This document shows positions 9,668-17,369 of a stretch of DNA of 64,000 nt, in pieces. This DNA comes from Flavobacterium sp. MFBS3-15. Its GTDB lineage: Bacteria; Bacteroidota; Bacteroidia; Flavobacteriales; Flavobacteriaceae. Location: positions 62,001 to 126,000 of the forward strand of contig NZ_JAPCHV010000008.1 in assembly GCF_026107645.2 (NCBI RefSeq). Direction: 5' to 3'. Position 1 is the stretch's first letter. Each line of letters begins with the position of its first letter. The notes beneath the pieces are model-generated. The model was given only the letters and a program-made list of their open reading frames with translations, was not told where the DNA came from and ran no database searches. The position numbers and the translations under genes were made by a program.

Positions 9668-10582
9668 ATGTTACACTTGAATGTAAAGAACGAAACGTCG
9701 AGATTAAAAGCGGTAGTACTGGGAACTGCCCAAAGCAACGGCCCAACGCCCACGGTTGACGAGGCTTATGATCCTAAGTCGCTGGAGCATATCAAAGCAG
9801 GCACCTACCCTGTTGAGGCAGACATGGTCACAGAAATGGAAGCGCTTAATGCCGTTTTCCAAAAGTACGGCGTTGAAGTATACCGCCCGCAGGTAATTAA
9901 TGATTATAACCAGATATTCAGCAGGGATATCGGGTTTGTGATTGACGATATTTTCATAAAGGCAAATATACTGCCGGACCGTGAGCGGGAACTGGATGCC
10001 ATACAATATGTAATTGACAAAATGGATCCTGCTAAAGTGGTGCGTCCCCCGGAGGAAGTCCATATTGAGGGCGGCGACGTGATTTTGTGGAATGACCATA
10101 TTTTCATAGGAACCTATAAAGGCAGCGATTATAAGGATTTCATTACGGCACGTACCAACATGCATGGAGTGAATTACATAAAGCAGCTTTTTCCAAACAA
10201 GATCGTAAAAGAATTCGATCTTGTAAAGTCGAGGATTGAAGCGCGTGATAACGCATTGCACCTGGATTGCTGCTTCCAGCCCGTGGGCAGGGATAAAGGC
10301 GTAATTTATAAAAGCGGCTTTAGGGAAGAAGCAGATTATTTGTATCTTGTAAACTTATTTGGCAAAGAGAACCTCTTTCATATTGACAGGGAAGAGATGT
10401 ACCATATGACCTCGAATTTCTTTTCGATTGATGACAACGTAGTGGTAATCGAGAGGAATTTTACAAGGCTGAAAAACTGGCTTTTGGAACGCGGGTTTAC
10501 CGTAGAGGAAGTACCCTATGCCGAGATTGCCAAACAGGAAGGGCTTTTAAGATGTTCAACATTACCCCTTATAAGGGAATAA
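9668..10582 (+). CDS. amidinotransferase/dimethylargininase-family (pentein) hydrolase
   Basis: Pentein-fold enzyme of 304 residues acting on guanidine or ureido groups of arginine-like compounds; the exact substrate cannot be read from the sequence. Catalytic features are visible: the EGGD motif (HIEGGDVILW), His in ALHLDCCFQPV and the C-terminal nucleophile Cys in LLRCSTLPLIRE. SRDIGFVIDD is the family's substrate-binding strand. It is cytosolic, with no signal peptide. The next pentein gene starts 7 bases downstream, so both probably work on the same arginine/citrulline pathway. The family also contains arginine deiminase and agmatine deiminase, so the call is only at family level. Confidence 0.8.
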   Translation: MLHLNVKNETSRLKAVVLGTAQSNGPTPTVDEAYDPKSLEHIKAGTYPVEADMVTEMEALNAVFQKYGVEVYRPQVINDYNQIFSRDIGFVIDDIFIKANILPDRERELDAIQYVIDKMDPAKVVRPPEEVHIEGGDVILWNDHIFIGTYKGSDYKDFITARTNMHGVNYIKQLFPNKIVKEFDLVKSRIEARDNALHLDCCFQPVGRDKGVIYKSGFREEADYLYLVNLFGKENLFHIDREEMYHMTSNFFSIDDNVVVIERNFTRLKNWLLERGFTVEEVPYAEIAKQEGLLRCSTLPLIRE

Positions 10583-10589
10583 CCATACG

Positions 10590-11525
10590 ATGAGACAGAT
10601 TACTGATACGCTGCTGATGATACGCCCGGTAGCTTTCCGGATGAACGAGCAGACTGCCGTGAATAATTATTACCAGAAGGTGATGGACGGGTTGCTGCCC
10701 TCCACTGTAAATGCAAAGGCACAGCAGGAGTTTGACGCTTTTGTGGAAAAGCTGCGTGCGGCAGGCATTAATGTTGTAGTTGTGGATGATACGGTTGATC
10801 CCGACACGCCCGATTCGATTTTCCCGAACAACTGGGTGTCATTCCATGAAAATGGTGATGTGGCATTGTACCCTATGTTTGCCGAAAACCGCCGTAGCGA
10901 GCGCCGTGAGGACATACTGGACCTGCTCGAAGACCAGGGTTTCAACATAGAGAATATTGTAGATTATACATCAGCCGAAGAGGATGGTATTTTCCTTGAA
11001 GGTACAGGCAGCATTGTGCTGGACAGGGCCAACCATAAAGCCTACTGTGCACTTTCGCCGCGTGCCGATGAAGAGCTGCTGATAGAGTATTGCGAGGATT
11101 TTGAACTATCCCCGGTTATATTCGAGGCATTCCAGACTGTGGATGGTGAGCGCAGGCACATATACCATACCAATGTAATGATGTGCATAGGTGATACTTT
11201 TGCAGTTATCTGCGCTGATTGCATTGATGATAAAAAGGAGCGCAAAATGGTGCTGGAAAACCTTCGGGAAGACGGCAAGGAGATCATACTGCTTACAGAA
11301 CAGCAACTAAACCATTTTGCCGGGAACATGCTGCAGGTACAAGGAGCCAACGGCAAGAGCTATCTTGTGATGAGCGAATCGGCAAGGCAGGTGCTTACTA
11401 AAGACCAGGTGTCTAAAATTGAAAAACATACCGAAATACTCAGTTCAAGCCTTGATACCATTGAGGCCTGCGGTGGCGGAAGCGCGCGCTGCATGATGGC
11501 TGAGGTATTTTTATTAAAGAAATAG
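10590..11525 (+). CDS. ctlX: CtlX-like citrulline utilisation hydrolase (pentein family)
   Basis: Second guanidine/ureido-hydrolase-like protein in the operon, 311 residues. The N-terminus MRQITDTLLMIRPVAFRMN and the segments FPNNWVSFHENGDVALYPM and EGTGSIVLDR match what I recall of the CtlX group linked to citrulline use. Catalytic His is probably in IYHTNVMMCIG and the nucleophile Cys in GGGSARCMMAEVFL near the C-terminus. It sits 7 bases after the first pentein gene, and its stop codon directly touches the ATG of the Rrf2 regulator, so the three are translated from one message. The name rests on family resemblance, not on a search. Confidence 0.75.
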   Translation: MRQITDTLLMIRPVAFRMNEQTAVNNYYQKVMDGLLPSTVNAKAQQEFDAFVEKLRAAGINVVVVDDTVDPDTPDSIFPNNWVSFHENGDVALYPMFAENRRSERREDILDLLEDQGFNIENIVDYTSAEEDGIFLEGTGSIVLDRANHKAYCALSPRADEELLIEYCEDFELSPVIFEAFQTVDGERRHIYHTNVMMCIGDTFAVICADCIDDKKERKMVLENLREDGKEIILLTEQQLNHFAGNMLQVQGANGKSYLVMSESARQVLTKDQVSKIEKHTEILSSSLDTIEACGGGSARCMMAEVFLLKK

Positions 11526-11939
11526 ATGCTATCCAAGAAAACGAAATACGGCCTAAAGGCGCTGATTTACATAGCGAAGCAGGACAGCACCATACCGGTG
11601 CTGATATCCGATATTTCGGTAAAGGAGCAGATACCGAAAAAATTTCTTGAGGCCATATTGCTTGACCTCAAGAAATTTGGTATCCTTGGTTCCAAAAAAG
11701 GAAAAGGTGGAGGGTATTATCTTTTAAAAGACCCTAAAACGGTAACTGCCGCAACCCTAATACGTGTGCTGGACGGCCCCATTGCGATGCTGCCCTGCGT
11801 GAGCCTTAATTATTATGAAAAGTGTGACGACTGCCCGCACGAGGAGGTTTGCTCCCTGAATAAATTCATGGCTGAGGTTCGTGACAATACTTTGGAACTG
11901 TTGGCACACAAGTCGTTATACGATTTAACACAATTGTAG
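11526..11939 (+). CDS. Rrf2-family transcriptional regulator
   Basis: Winged-helix repressor of 137 residues. The HTH occupies residues about 10-65 (ISDISVKEQIPKKFLEAIL, then the wing GSKKGKGGGYYLLKDP). Four Cys at 91, 100, 103 and 109 (PCVSLNYYEKCDDCPHEEVC) resemble the cluster- or thiol-sensing loop of Rrf2 proteins, although IscR proper has three Cys. Its ATG immediately follows the ctlX stop. The next gene, cysH, has a palindrome-containing promoter region, so control of sulfate/cysteine genes is a reasonable inference; CymR, also Rrf2, does this in Bacillus. Confidence 0.88.
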   Translation: MLSKKTKYGLKALIYIAKQDSTIPVLISDISVKEQIPKKFLEAILLDLKKFGILGSKKGKGGGYYLLKDPKTVTAATLIRVLDGPIAMLPCVSLNYYEKCDDCPHEEVCSLNKFMAEVRDNTLELLAHKSLYDLTQL

Positions 11940-11960
11940 CGTTTTTTTTATGATAATAGT

Positions 11961-11992
11961 CTACTATATCTATAGGGTAATAGTTATATTTG
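11961..11992 (+). promoter_or_regulatory. cysH promoter with candidate Rrf2 operator
   Basis: A -7 element TATATTTG (11985-11992) lies 22 bases before the cysH ATG. Just upstream, bases 11961-11983 form an imperfect dyad: CTACTA at one end and TAATAG at the other (inverted CTATTA, one mismatch), with CTATAG, itself palindromic, inside. Overlap with the -33 position is what a repressor site would show. Binding by the adjacent Rrf2 protein is inference. Confidence 0.4.
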
Positions 11993-12014
11993 AAAAATAT
12001 TTGCAATCATAAAT

Positions 12015-12734
12015 ATGGACACAGACCAACTGCATTACCTCAATAGCCGCCTGAAAGGCATGGCGCTGGAGGAAGCCCTGCCATTTGTGCTGGAAAATAT
12101 TGCCGGAAAGAAAGTATTTTCAACATCTTTCGGGATAGAAGACCAGCTGCTAACCCACTATATCCATCCTTATGCCGGTTTTGTATCGGCTTTCACACTC
12201 GATACAGGAAGGCAATTCAATGAAACCTATGAAGTATTCCAGAAAACGCACGACAAGTACCCATCACTAAAAATAAAGACTTTTTTCCCGGATGAGAAAG
12301 ACATCAGGGAGTATGTTGCGAAAGATGGTATCAACGGCTTTTACAACAGTATTGAAAGCCGTAAGGAATGTTGCCGAATACGCAAAGTAGTGCCGCTCAA
12401 AAAAGCCCTTGAAGGCGCCGGGCTGTGGATAACAGGGCTGAGGGCAGAGCAATCTGCCAACAGGGAAACCATGGAATACCTCGAGTGGGACGATGCGAAC
12501 CAATTGGTAAAATATAATCCGTTGCTGCACCATACGCTTGAGGAGGTGGAAGAGCTCGTAAAACGCCATAAGATACCACTGAGCACACTCTATGCCAAAG
12601 GCTACCTGAGCGTAGGATGCGCCCCATGTACGCGCGCCATAAGCAAAGGTGAAGACTTCAGGGCCGGGCGCTGGTGGTGGGAAGGCGGCAAGAAAGAGTG
12701 CGGGCTGCACATACACGCAGAGAAGAATTATTAA
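12015..12734 (+). CDS. cysH: assimilatory adenylyl-sulfate (APS/PAPS) reductase
   Basis: Reduces activated sulfate to sulfite with thioredoxin. The 239-residue protein has the PP-loop nucleotide-binding start STSFGIEDQLL, the LDTGRQFNETY motif, TGLRAEQSANR and a C-terminal KKECGLHIH with catalytic Cys229. Cys119-Cys120 (KECCRIRK) and Cys202/Cys205 (GCAPCTR) are the four ligands of a [4Fe-4S] cluster, which marks the APS-using type rather than the cluster-free E. coli PAPS reductase. Unusually it is followed at once by a terminator and convergent genes; no cysD, cysN or sulfite reductase genes are in this window. Confidence 0.93.
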   Translation: MDTDQLHYLNSRLKGMALEEALPFVLENIAGKKVFSTSFGIEDQLLTHYIHPYAGFVSAFTLDTGRQFNETYEVFQKTHDKYPSLKIKTFFPDEKDIREYVAKDGINGFYNSIESRKECCRIRKVVPLKKALEGAGLWITGLRAEQSANRETMEYLEWDDANQLVKYNPLLHHTLEEVEELVKRHKIPLSTLYAKGYLSVGCAPCTRAISKGEDFRAGRWWWEGGKKECGLHIHAEKNY

Positions 12735-12769
12735 AAAAACTCCGGAAAGTTTACCTTTCCGGAGTTTTT
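12735..12769. terminator. bidirectional Rho-independent terminator
   Basis: Perfect 15-bp stem (12735-12749 with 12755-12769), 5-base loop TTTAC, A-rich on the left and T-rich on the right. It serves cysH on the plus strand and the convergent gene ending at 12782 on the minus strand. Confidence 0.92.
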
Positions 12770-12781
12770 GCTTTATGGGAT

Positions 12782-13315
12782 TTACTTAATCGACCGCATT
12801 TCTCCAAGGTACGAATTCCAAACCAGCTTTTTTGAATTGCCGAATTGTTTTTCTTCCAGGATCATGCTGAACATCTGACTCACATTATACACTTTCTTAC
12901 CGACGATGAGTTCATAGGTCAGCATCCAGTCGCGGCGTTTTGGTGTATCCCCACGCTGCATTACCTGTACTGCGGTTATGGAAATGCCAACTTTCTTTTT
13001 TTGTGCCGATGCCAGCTCCAAAAATTTTTTCACGGTCACAGGGCTTTCTTTTCCGTCGAATACATTTTCAAGCGTCACCTTGTCATTTTGGTACAGCTTA
13101 AGGGCTTCAGCAGTGGTTTGCGCTTTCATCTCGGCATTAGCTGCAGGGTCGGTAAGCAGTTCAACATAACTGAAGAACTCCGCCGCCCTGGATTCGGCTT
13201 TCAACTCGTAAGCTTCCATCATTTTTGGCGAAATTGTTTCCGCCCTGCGTCCGGCATCCTGTGCATTTATTGCCTGTATAAAAGCAAGTGATGCTATGGC
13301 TATCAGTTTTTTCAT
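12782..13315 (-). CDS. exported protein of unknown function
   Basis: 177 residues with a signal peptide (MKKLIAIASLAFIQAINAQ). The rest is an alpha/beta mixture with an early helical part (KMMEAYELKAESRAAEFFSY) and a C-terminal beta part (VYNVSQMFSMILEEKQF); I do not recognise the family. The start overlaps the stop of the upstream membrane protein gene by 4 bases (ATGA), so the two are translationally coupled and probably act together at the envelope. Confidence 0.7.
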   Translation of the reverse strand: MKKLIAIASLAFIQAINAQDAGRRAETISPKMMEAYELKAESRAAEFFSYVELLTDPAANAEMKAQTTAEALKLYQNDKVTLENVFDGKESPVTVKKFLELASAQKKKVGISITAVQVMQRGDTPKRRDWMLTYELIVGKKVYNVSQMFSMILEEKQFGNSKKLVWNSYLGEMRSIK

Positions 13316-14232
13316 TTTTCTTTTTGCATGTATTTTAGTGAAACAATTTTCTTTCCGCTGTATTCAATTTCGACAATTTCCATTGCCCGGGCTATTTTAG
13401 ACGGCGTGGTCATTTTGTTGATGAACTCCTCCTTGTTCAAAAATTCCACGCCAATGTCGTCGAACATTACCTCAACAATCACGGCATCATCTGAAATTAC
13501 CGCGTCCAGCTGCCTGCGGCGTTTCTTCCAGTCATCGGCATTGTTGTTCATGTAGGCGCGCATCATCATGGCATAGTCGTCGGGCTGCAGGTCAAATTCA
13601 TACTGTGTCGTGCCTGCTGCAATCTTAAGGGTGTCGGCTTTGTAATACGGGCTTTCGGCAACCACCAGCTTTTCCCCTTTATGCTCTTTGATCACGAAAC
13701 AGCCATCCTTATGCGTAAGCTTTTCTTTCTTGCCGTTATCCAGCACATACAGCGTAACCTTGCCTTCTTCGACTTCTTTCTGCGTATAGCGGTCGCGAAG
13801 GCAGATGGTCACATCGCCTCCCGAAGCCGTAAGAACAATGGCTGATCCAAAAATGACTGCGGCTATGCCCATTACCATATATGTGATTTTAGTATTTCTT
13901 TTCTGTACTTCAGGCTTCTGCGCCTTCATTACCTGAGCATGTTCGTCCTTGTGGTGGAAAACATACGCATCCCAGTTGCTATAACCTGTCCATTTGCAGA
14001 AGATGTCCAACATGTCTTTTCTGGGCAGTTTTTCATTTTCTGTAGGCTTCAGGTGCGTGTACACCCACTTTTCGCTCACCCTTTCATTACAATCTTTTTC
14101 AATCAGGTCGATTAGCTGTGCGATGTCCTTATTGCCAAACGAATGGATGGTGCCGGTATAATAGGGGTAATGCTCCCGGTATTTTACGAGAATCTTTTCC
14201 TTGAGCAGGTAAAAAAGGGCAATGTCATTCAT
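13312..14232 (-). CDS. single-pass membrane protein with a conserved cytosolic N-domain
   Basis: 306 residues. Residues 1-100 form a soluble, helical, cytosolic domain with the patterns LLKEKILVKYREHYP, NERVSEKWVYTHLKP and LPRKDMLDIFCKWTGYSNWD; I recall similar N-domains in other Bacteroidota membrane proteins, but no named function. A membrane segment lies at about 115-138 (TYMVMGIAAVIFGSAIVLTA). The remaining 165 residues, outside the cytosol, contain a short beta domain (VTLYVLDNGKKEKLTHKDG) and a helical tail. The topology, one cytosolic and one external domain, resembles a transmembrane sensor, but no kinase or sigma-factor-binding signature is visible. The gene is coupled to the exported protein downstream by an ATGA overlap. 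Confidence 0.65.
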   Translation of the reverse strand: MNDIALFYLLKEKILVKYREHYPYYTGTIHSFGNKDIAQLIDLIEKDCNERVSEKWVYTHLKPTENEKLPRKDMLDIFCKWTGYSNWDAYVFHHKDEHAQVMKAQKPEVQKRNTKITYMVMGIAAVIFGSAIVLTASGGDVTICLRDRYTQKEVEEGKVTLYVLDNGKKEKLTHKDGCFVIKEHKGEKLVVAESPYYKADTLKIAAGTTQYEFDLQPDDYAMMMRAYMNNNADDWKKRRRQLDAVISDDAVIVEVMFDDIGVEFLNKEEFINKMTTPSKIARAMEIVEIEYSGKKIVSLKYMQKEK

Positions 14233-14453
14233 CCGGAAGTAAATGTACTAAAATAGGCCGCTCAGCCTACTGTAAATGCACTGTAAAACTACTGAAAAAT
14301 AATTTTCAGGTTGTTTGCCAATGACTTACTGTAGCGTTGTGTGAAACGAAAAATAGTTTTGCGGTGTTGAAATTACAACGGGGAAATTCGAAATTCCAAT
14401 TCTCAAATGACAAGTAAGTTCCAATTTTTAAAATCTCAAATCAACTATGCTCA

Positions 14454-14539
14454 GTCATTGCGAGGAGGAACGACGAAGCAATCTTTCCTCCGTTATCATT
14501 GGCATTCACCCTGAAATATTGCTTCGTTTCTCGCAATGG
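14454..14539. repeat. REP-like imperfect palindrome (CATTGCGAG element)
   Basis: The ends CATTGCGAG (14456-14464) and CTCGCAATG (14530-14538) are exact inverted repeats, and inside them CGAAGCAAT (14474-14482) pairs with ATTGCTTCG (14518-14526), giving a hairpin with bulges. Its left 22 bases recur inverted at 15543-15564, so copies flank the first SIMPL gene. The gap from 14233 to 14593 also holds degenerate AATTCCAA-type AT-rich repeats (about 14375-14440) and nothing else that I can see. Confidence 0.75.
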
Positions 14540-14593
14540 CAGTATCAATAACCAAGCATTAAAAAATAAACAATAAAAAATAAACCATAAACT

Positions 14594-15481
14594 ATGAACA
14601 GACTATTCTTAACTCTCATTGTCCTCATCTCCATTTCCGCATCTGCCCAAATCAGCGGCAACCAAATTTACGGCGACAACAATGACTATTACAATAACCG
14701 CCGTGGCAGCAGCACTCCGCAACCCTCTATCTCAGCAAGTGGCGACCAGTTTACCATTTCTACACGCATACTTATGAATGTAAAGCCCGATGTGCTTGTG
14801 GTGACCCTCGGCCTTAACCAGGAATCGAAAACCGTGAAGGGCTGCAACGAGGGCATCAAAAAACGCATTGACGGTTTTATCAAAGAGGTAAAGAGCCTTG
14901 GTGTCAGGGAAGCTGATATATATACCGATTTTATTTCGCAGACCAGGATCTATGATTATGAAGTAGGCGAAACCAAAGCCGTGCAAAAGGAAACGGGCTT
15001 TGAGGTAAAGAAGAACGTGATTGTCCGCCTGGCGAATGTGAAAGCTTTTAACCGGCTTACCGACATCGCTTCCGATTTTGCGATATACGATATCGTAAAA
15101 GCCGAATACATCAATGAGGATGTAGATGCGCTTTATGCCGGGCTGTTTGATGAGGCCGTAAAATCCATCGATGCGAAAAAGCAGAAGTATGTAAAGGCGT
15201 TTAAGGCAGTGCTGTCGGACGATTTCAACATCATACAGGACAGCTATTACAGCGTGCAGCCTCGCACGCAGTACCAAAAATATAGTGCGTTCGAGACGTC
15301 CGACCTTAGCTACATTGAAGGCGACCGCCAATATGTGAAGAAAGAAGCCCGCAAAGCAAAAACGTTCTACTACCAGGGCATCGATACTTCGTCATTCGAT
15401 AAGGTCATCAATCCGTCCGACCCCGAAGTATGCCTGCAATATGTGGTGGAGATGAAGATTGTGTATCATATAAAAAAGTAG
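14594..15481 (+). CDS. SIMPL-domain (DUF541) exported protein, copy 1
   Basis: 295 residues with a signal peptide (MNRLFLTLIVLISISASAQ). The SIMPL/DUF541 domain spans about 50-285, with family patterns VKPDVLVVTLGLNQESKTV near its start and GVREADIYTDFISQTRIYDY in the middle. The function of the family is poorly defined; members are periplasmic or outer-membrane-associated. The gene is flanked by inverted copies of a REP-like element and followed by a diverged paralogue at 15609, so it looks like an old tandem duplication with repeats between. Confidence 0.8.
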   Translation: MNRLFLTLIVLISISASAQISGNQIYGDNNDYYNNRRGSSTPQPSISASGDQFTISTRILMNVKPDVLVVTLGLNQESKTVKGCNEGIKKRIDGFIKEVKSLGVREADIYTDFISQTRIYDYEVGETKAVQKETGFEVKKNVIVRLANVKAFNRLTDIASDFAIYDIVKAEYINEDVDALYAGLFDEAVKSIDAKKQKYVKAFKAVLSDDFNIIQDSYYSVQPRTQYQKYSAFETSDLSYIEGDRQYVKKEARKAKTFYYQGIDTSSFDKVINPSDPEVCLQYVVEMKIVYHIKK

Positions 15482-15542
15482 AAATTCCAGGTTTGGTAAA
15501 TTCTAAATTACAAGCACCAAATTCAAATTCCAATGAGTACGT

Positions 15543-15564
15543 CGTCGTTCCTCCTCGCAATGAC
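15543..15564. repeat. inverted copy of the REP-like element end
   Basis: These 22 bases are the exact reverse complement of 14454-14475 (core CCTCCTCGCAATGAC). The preceding stretch 15481-15540 again has AATTCCAA-type degenerate repeats, so both sides of the first SIMPL gene carry the same composite in opposite orientation. Confidence 0.8.
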
Positions 15565-15608
15565 GGCGCCCTCAATAATAATCAATAGAAAATAAAAAAT
15601 AGACAATC

Positions 15609-16562
15609 ATGAAAAACTTTCTTTTACCCCTCCTCATCCTTAGCTTTTTCCATGCCACCGCACAGGAAGCCGGTAACGTAAACCATGGCAGAAACCATTA
15701 CCGGCCTCAGGTGCAGCAAATGTCCAACACAACCACAGGAAATAGCGATGAGATACGCATTGCCATACGCGGCATTTATAACGAAAAACCCACCCAGTTT
15801 TCGGCTACGTTCAGTATTGTGCAAGTAGGCACCTCGCTGGAGGAGATCGATGCGCTGATGAATGAGAAGATCACTGCCATAAAAGCGGGCATCAAGGCTG
15901 TCGACCCAACCATCGAGGTGCTGACCGATATGATTTCCTTTGTACCGGTGTATGAATATGAGGTCACTAAAAAGATTTTCAGCAAAAAGACCTATACCGA
16001 AAAACCGGCAGGTTACGAAATGCGGAAAAACCTCATCATCAAGTACAAGTCGCAGGTGCTGGATAAGATCGTTTCGGTATGTGCGGCCAATGAAGTCTAC
16101 GACCTGGTTAAGGTCGATTATGTGATCACCAACCTCGAAGCCATCCAGGCAAAATTGCAGGCGCGTTCCCTGGAGGAATACACGGCTAAACTGAAATACT
16201 ATTCGCAGGTGCTCGGCGAGGACCTTGCCCTGAAGAAAAAAACACTATCGGAGAGCTACAACCTCGTATATCCGGTGGAAAGCTACAGCAGCTATACGGC
16301 TTTTTCGCGTTCACAGCTGCCGCATTCGCGCAATGGCATCGTTAATGACATGGCCAAAAACGAAACCAGCTATTACAATCCGGTTATGGTAAAGACACAC
16401 GACTTTGTAATCAACCCTGAAGTGACTGAGCCCTCGGTACAGGTATTTTACGACCTGTATGTGACCGTTAAATTGAAAAAGGAAGAAGATACTAAGCCGA
16501 CCGACAAGAAGACAGTCTATGTAGTTACTGCCAATGGGGATTTGAAGCCTTTGGCGTTGTAA
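15609..16562 (+). CDS. SIMPL-domain (DUF541) exported protein, copy 2
   Basis: 317 residues, signal peptide MKNFLLPLLILSFFHATAQ, then a SIMPL domain aligned throughout with the upstream gene: FSATFSIVQVGTSLEEIDALM corresponds to the VTLGLNQESKTV region, and AGYEMRKNLIIKYKS to TGFEVKKNVIVRLAN. The C-terminal extension after VTVKLKKEEDTKP is Lys/Thr-rich and absent from copy 1. Sequence identity between the copies is modest, so they are long diverged. Role unknown. Confidence 0.8.
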   Translation: MKNFLLPLLILSFFHATAQEAGNVNHGRNHYRPQVQQMSNTTTGNSDEIRIAIRGIYNEKPTQFSATFSIVQVGTSLEEIDALMNEKITAIKAGIKAVDPTIEVLTDMISFVPVYEYEVTKKIFSKKTYTEKPAGYEMRKNLIIKYKSQVLDKIVSVCAANEVYDLVKVDYVITNLEAIQAKLQARSLEEYTAKLKYYSQVLGEDLALKKKTLSESYNLVYPVESYSSYTAFSRSQLPHSRNGIVNDMAKNETSYYNPVMVKTHDFVINPEVTEPSVQVFYDLYVTVKLKKEEDTKPTDKKTVYVVTANGDLKPLAL

Positions 16563-16570
16563 AAGTCGCA

Positions 16571-16628
16571 GTTTTCAGTCGCAGTCACAGTAGTCCCCAG
16601 ACTGAAAACTGAGACTGCGACTGAAAAC
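16571..16628. repeat. inverted repeat between convergent genes
   Basis: GTTTTCAGTCGCAGTC (16571-16586) and its exact complement GACTGCGACTGAAAAC (16613-16628) enclose 26 bases that contain a nested copy (GACTGAAAACTGAGACTG). It lies between the convergent SIMPL and MarC genes and may end transcription from both sides, although it lacks a T-run. Confidence 0.7.
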
Positions 16629-16632
16629 TTTA

Positions 16633-17268
16633 TCACCCGAAATCAATCGATTCCAAAATATTCACCACCGAACTCGCAATATACTGTATGCCAATGGCGA
16701 TCACGATAAACCCGATGATGCGCGAAATGGCCACGATGCCCGATGCACCCAATATCCTTGACAGGTAGTGCGAACTCCTCATGATGAGGAATATCGACAG
16801 GGCCATTGCAGCCATTGCGGCGCAGGCAATGATGAGGTTGGTAATATCGTCTTTATAATCCTGGTACATGGCAATGAGCAGCGATATGGATCCGGGCCCG
16901 GCTAGCATGGGTATGGCCAGGGGGGTAAGCGCTATGTCGTTGCGTTTTTGGGCGTCGGTCTCTACTTCCTTGTTCACCCCGCGGCTCTTGCTGAACTTGC
17001 GGTTGAGCAGCGTAAAACCCGAATTCACGATGATGAACCCCCCTGCTATGCGCAGGGCATCGATACTGATGCCGAAAAAGGCCAGCACATACTGCCCCAC
17101 AAAAAACGAGATGATCATGATAAGGAACACGTTGATTGCTGTCCAAAAGGAAATGCGCTGGCGTTCCTTAAGGGAGTCGTCCTGGGTAAGCCCCACAAAT
17201 ATCGGTATGGCCCCCAAAGGATTGATCACCGAAAAAAGCGCCGCAAAAATGTAGATGAATAATTCCAT
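16633..17268 (-). CDS. MarC-family integral membrane protein
   Basis: 211 residues with six hydrophobic segments. The family hallmarks are visible: ALFSVINPLGAIPIFVGLT at the N-terminus, ALRIAGGFIIVNSGF in the second quarter and LTPLAIPMLAGPGSISLLI in the middle. MarC proteins sit in the inner membrane; early claims of multidrug resistance were not upheld and the transported substrate is unknown. The gene stands alone, convergent with the SIMPL genes and divergent from the esterase. Confidence 0.93.
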   Translation of the reverse strand: MELFIYIFAALFSVINPLGAIPIFVGLTQDDSLKERQRISFWTAINVFLIMIISFFVGQYVLAFFGISIDALRIAGGFIIVNSGFTLLNRKFSKSRGVNKEVETDAQKRNDIALTPLAIPMLAGPGSISLLIAMYQDYKDDITNLIIACAAMAAMALSIFLIMRSSHYLSRILGASGIVAISRIIGFIVIAIGIQYIASSVVNILESIDFG

Positions 17269-17340
17269 GTGTTTGTTAGTTTGTACGTAAAGTTAGTAAT
17301 TAATGTCCCATTCGTACAATTTTAGGGTATAATCTTACAT

Positions 17341-17348
17341 TACTTTTG
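17341..17348 (+). promoter_or_regulatory. TAnnTTTG -7 element for the esterase gene
   Basis: TACTTTTG lies 21 bases upstream of the ATG at 17370, consistent with a short leader. Confidence 0.45.
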
Positions 17349-17369
17349 GAGGTATAAATTGTGTCCTCC

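Noticed and set aside
14454..15564. The first SIMPL gene plus flanking inverted repeats as a complete transposon
   Set aside because: There is no transposase, the repeats are REP-like rather than terminal repeats of a known element, and no target duplication is visible.
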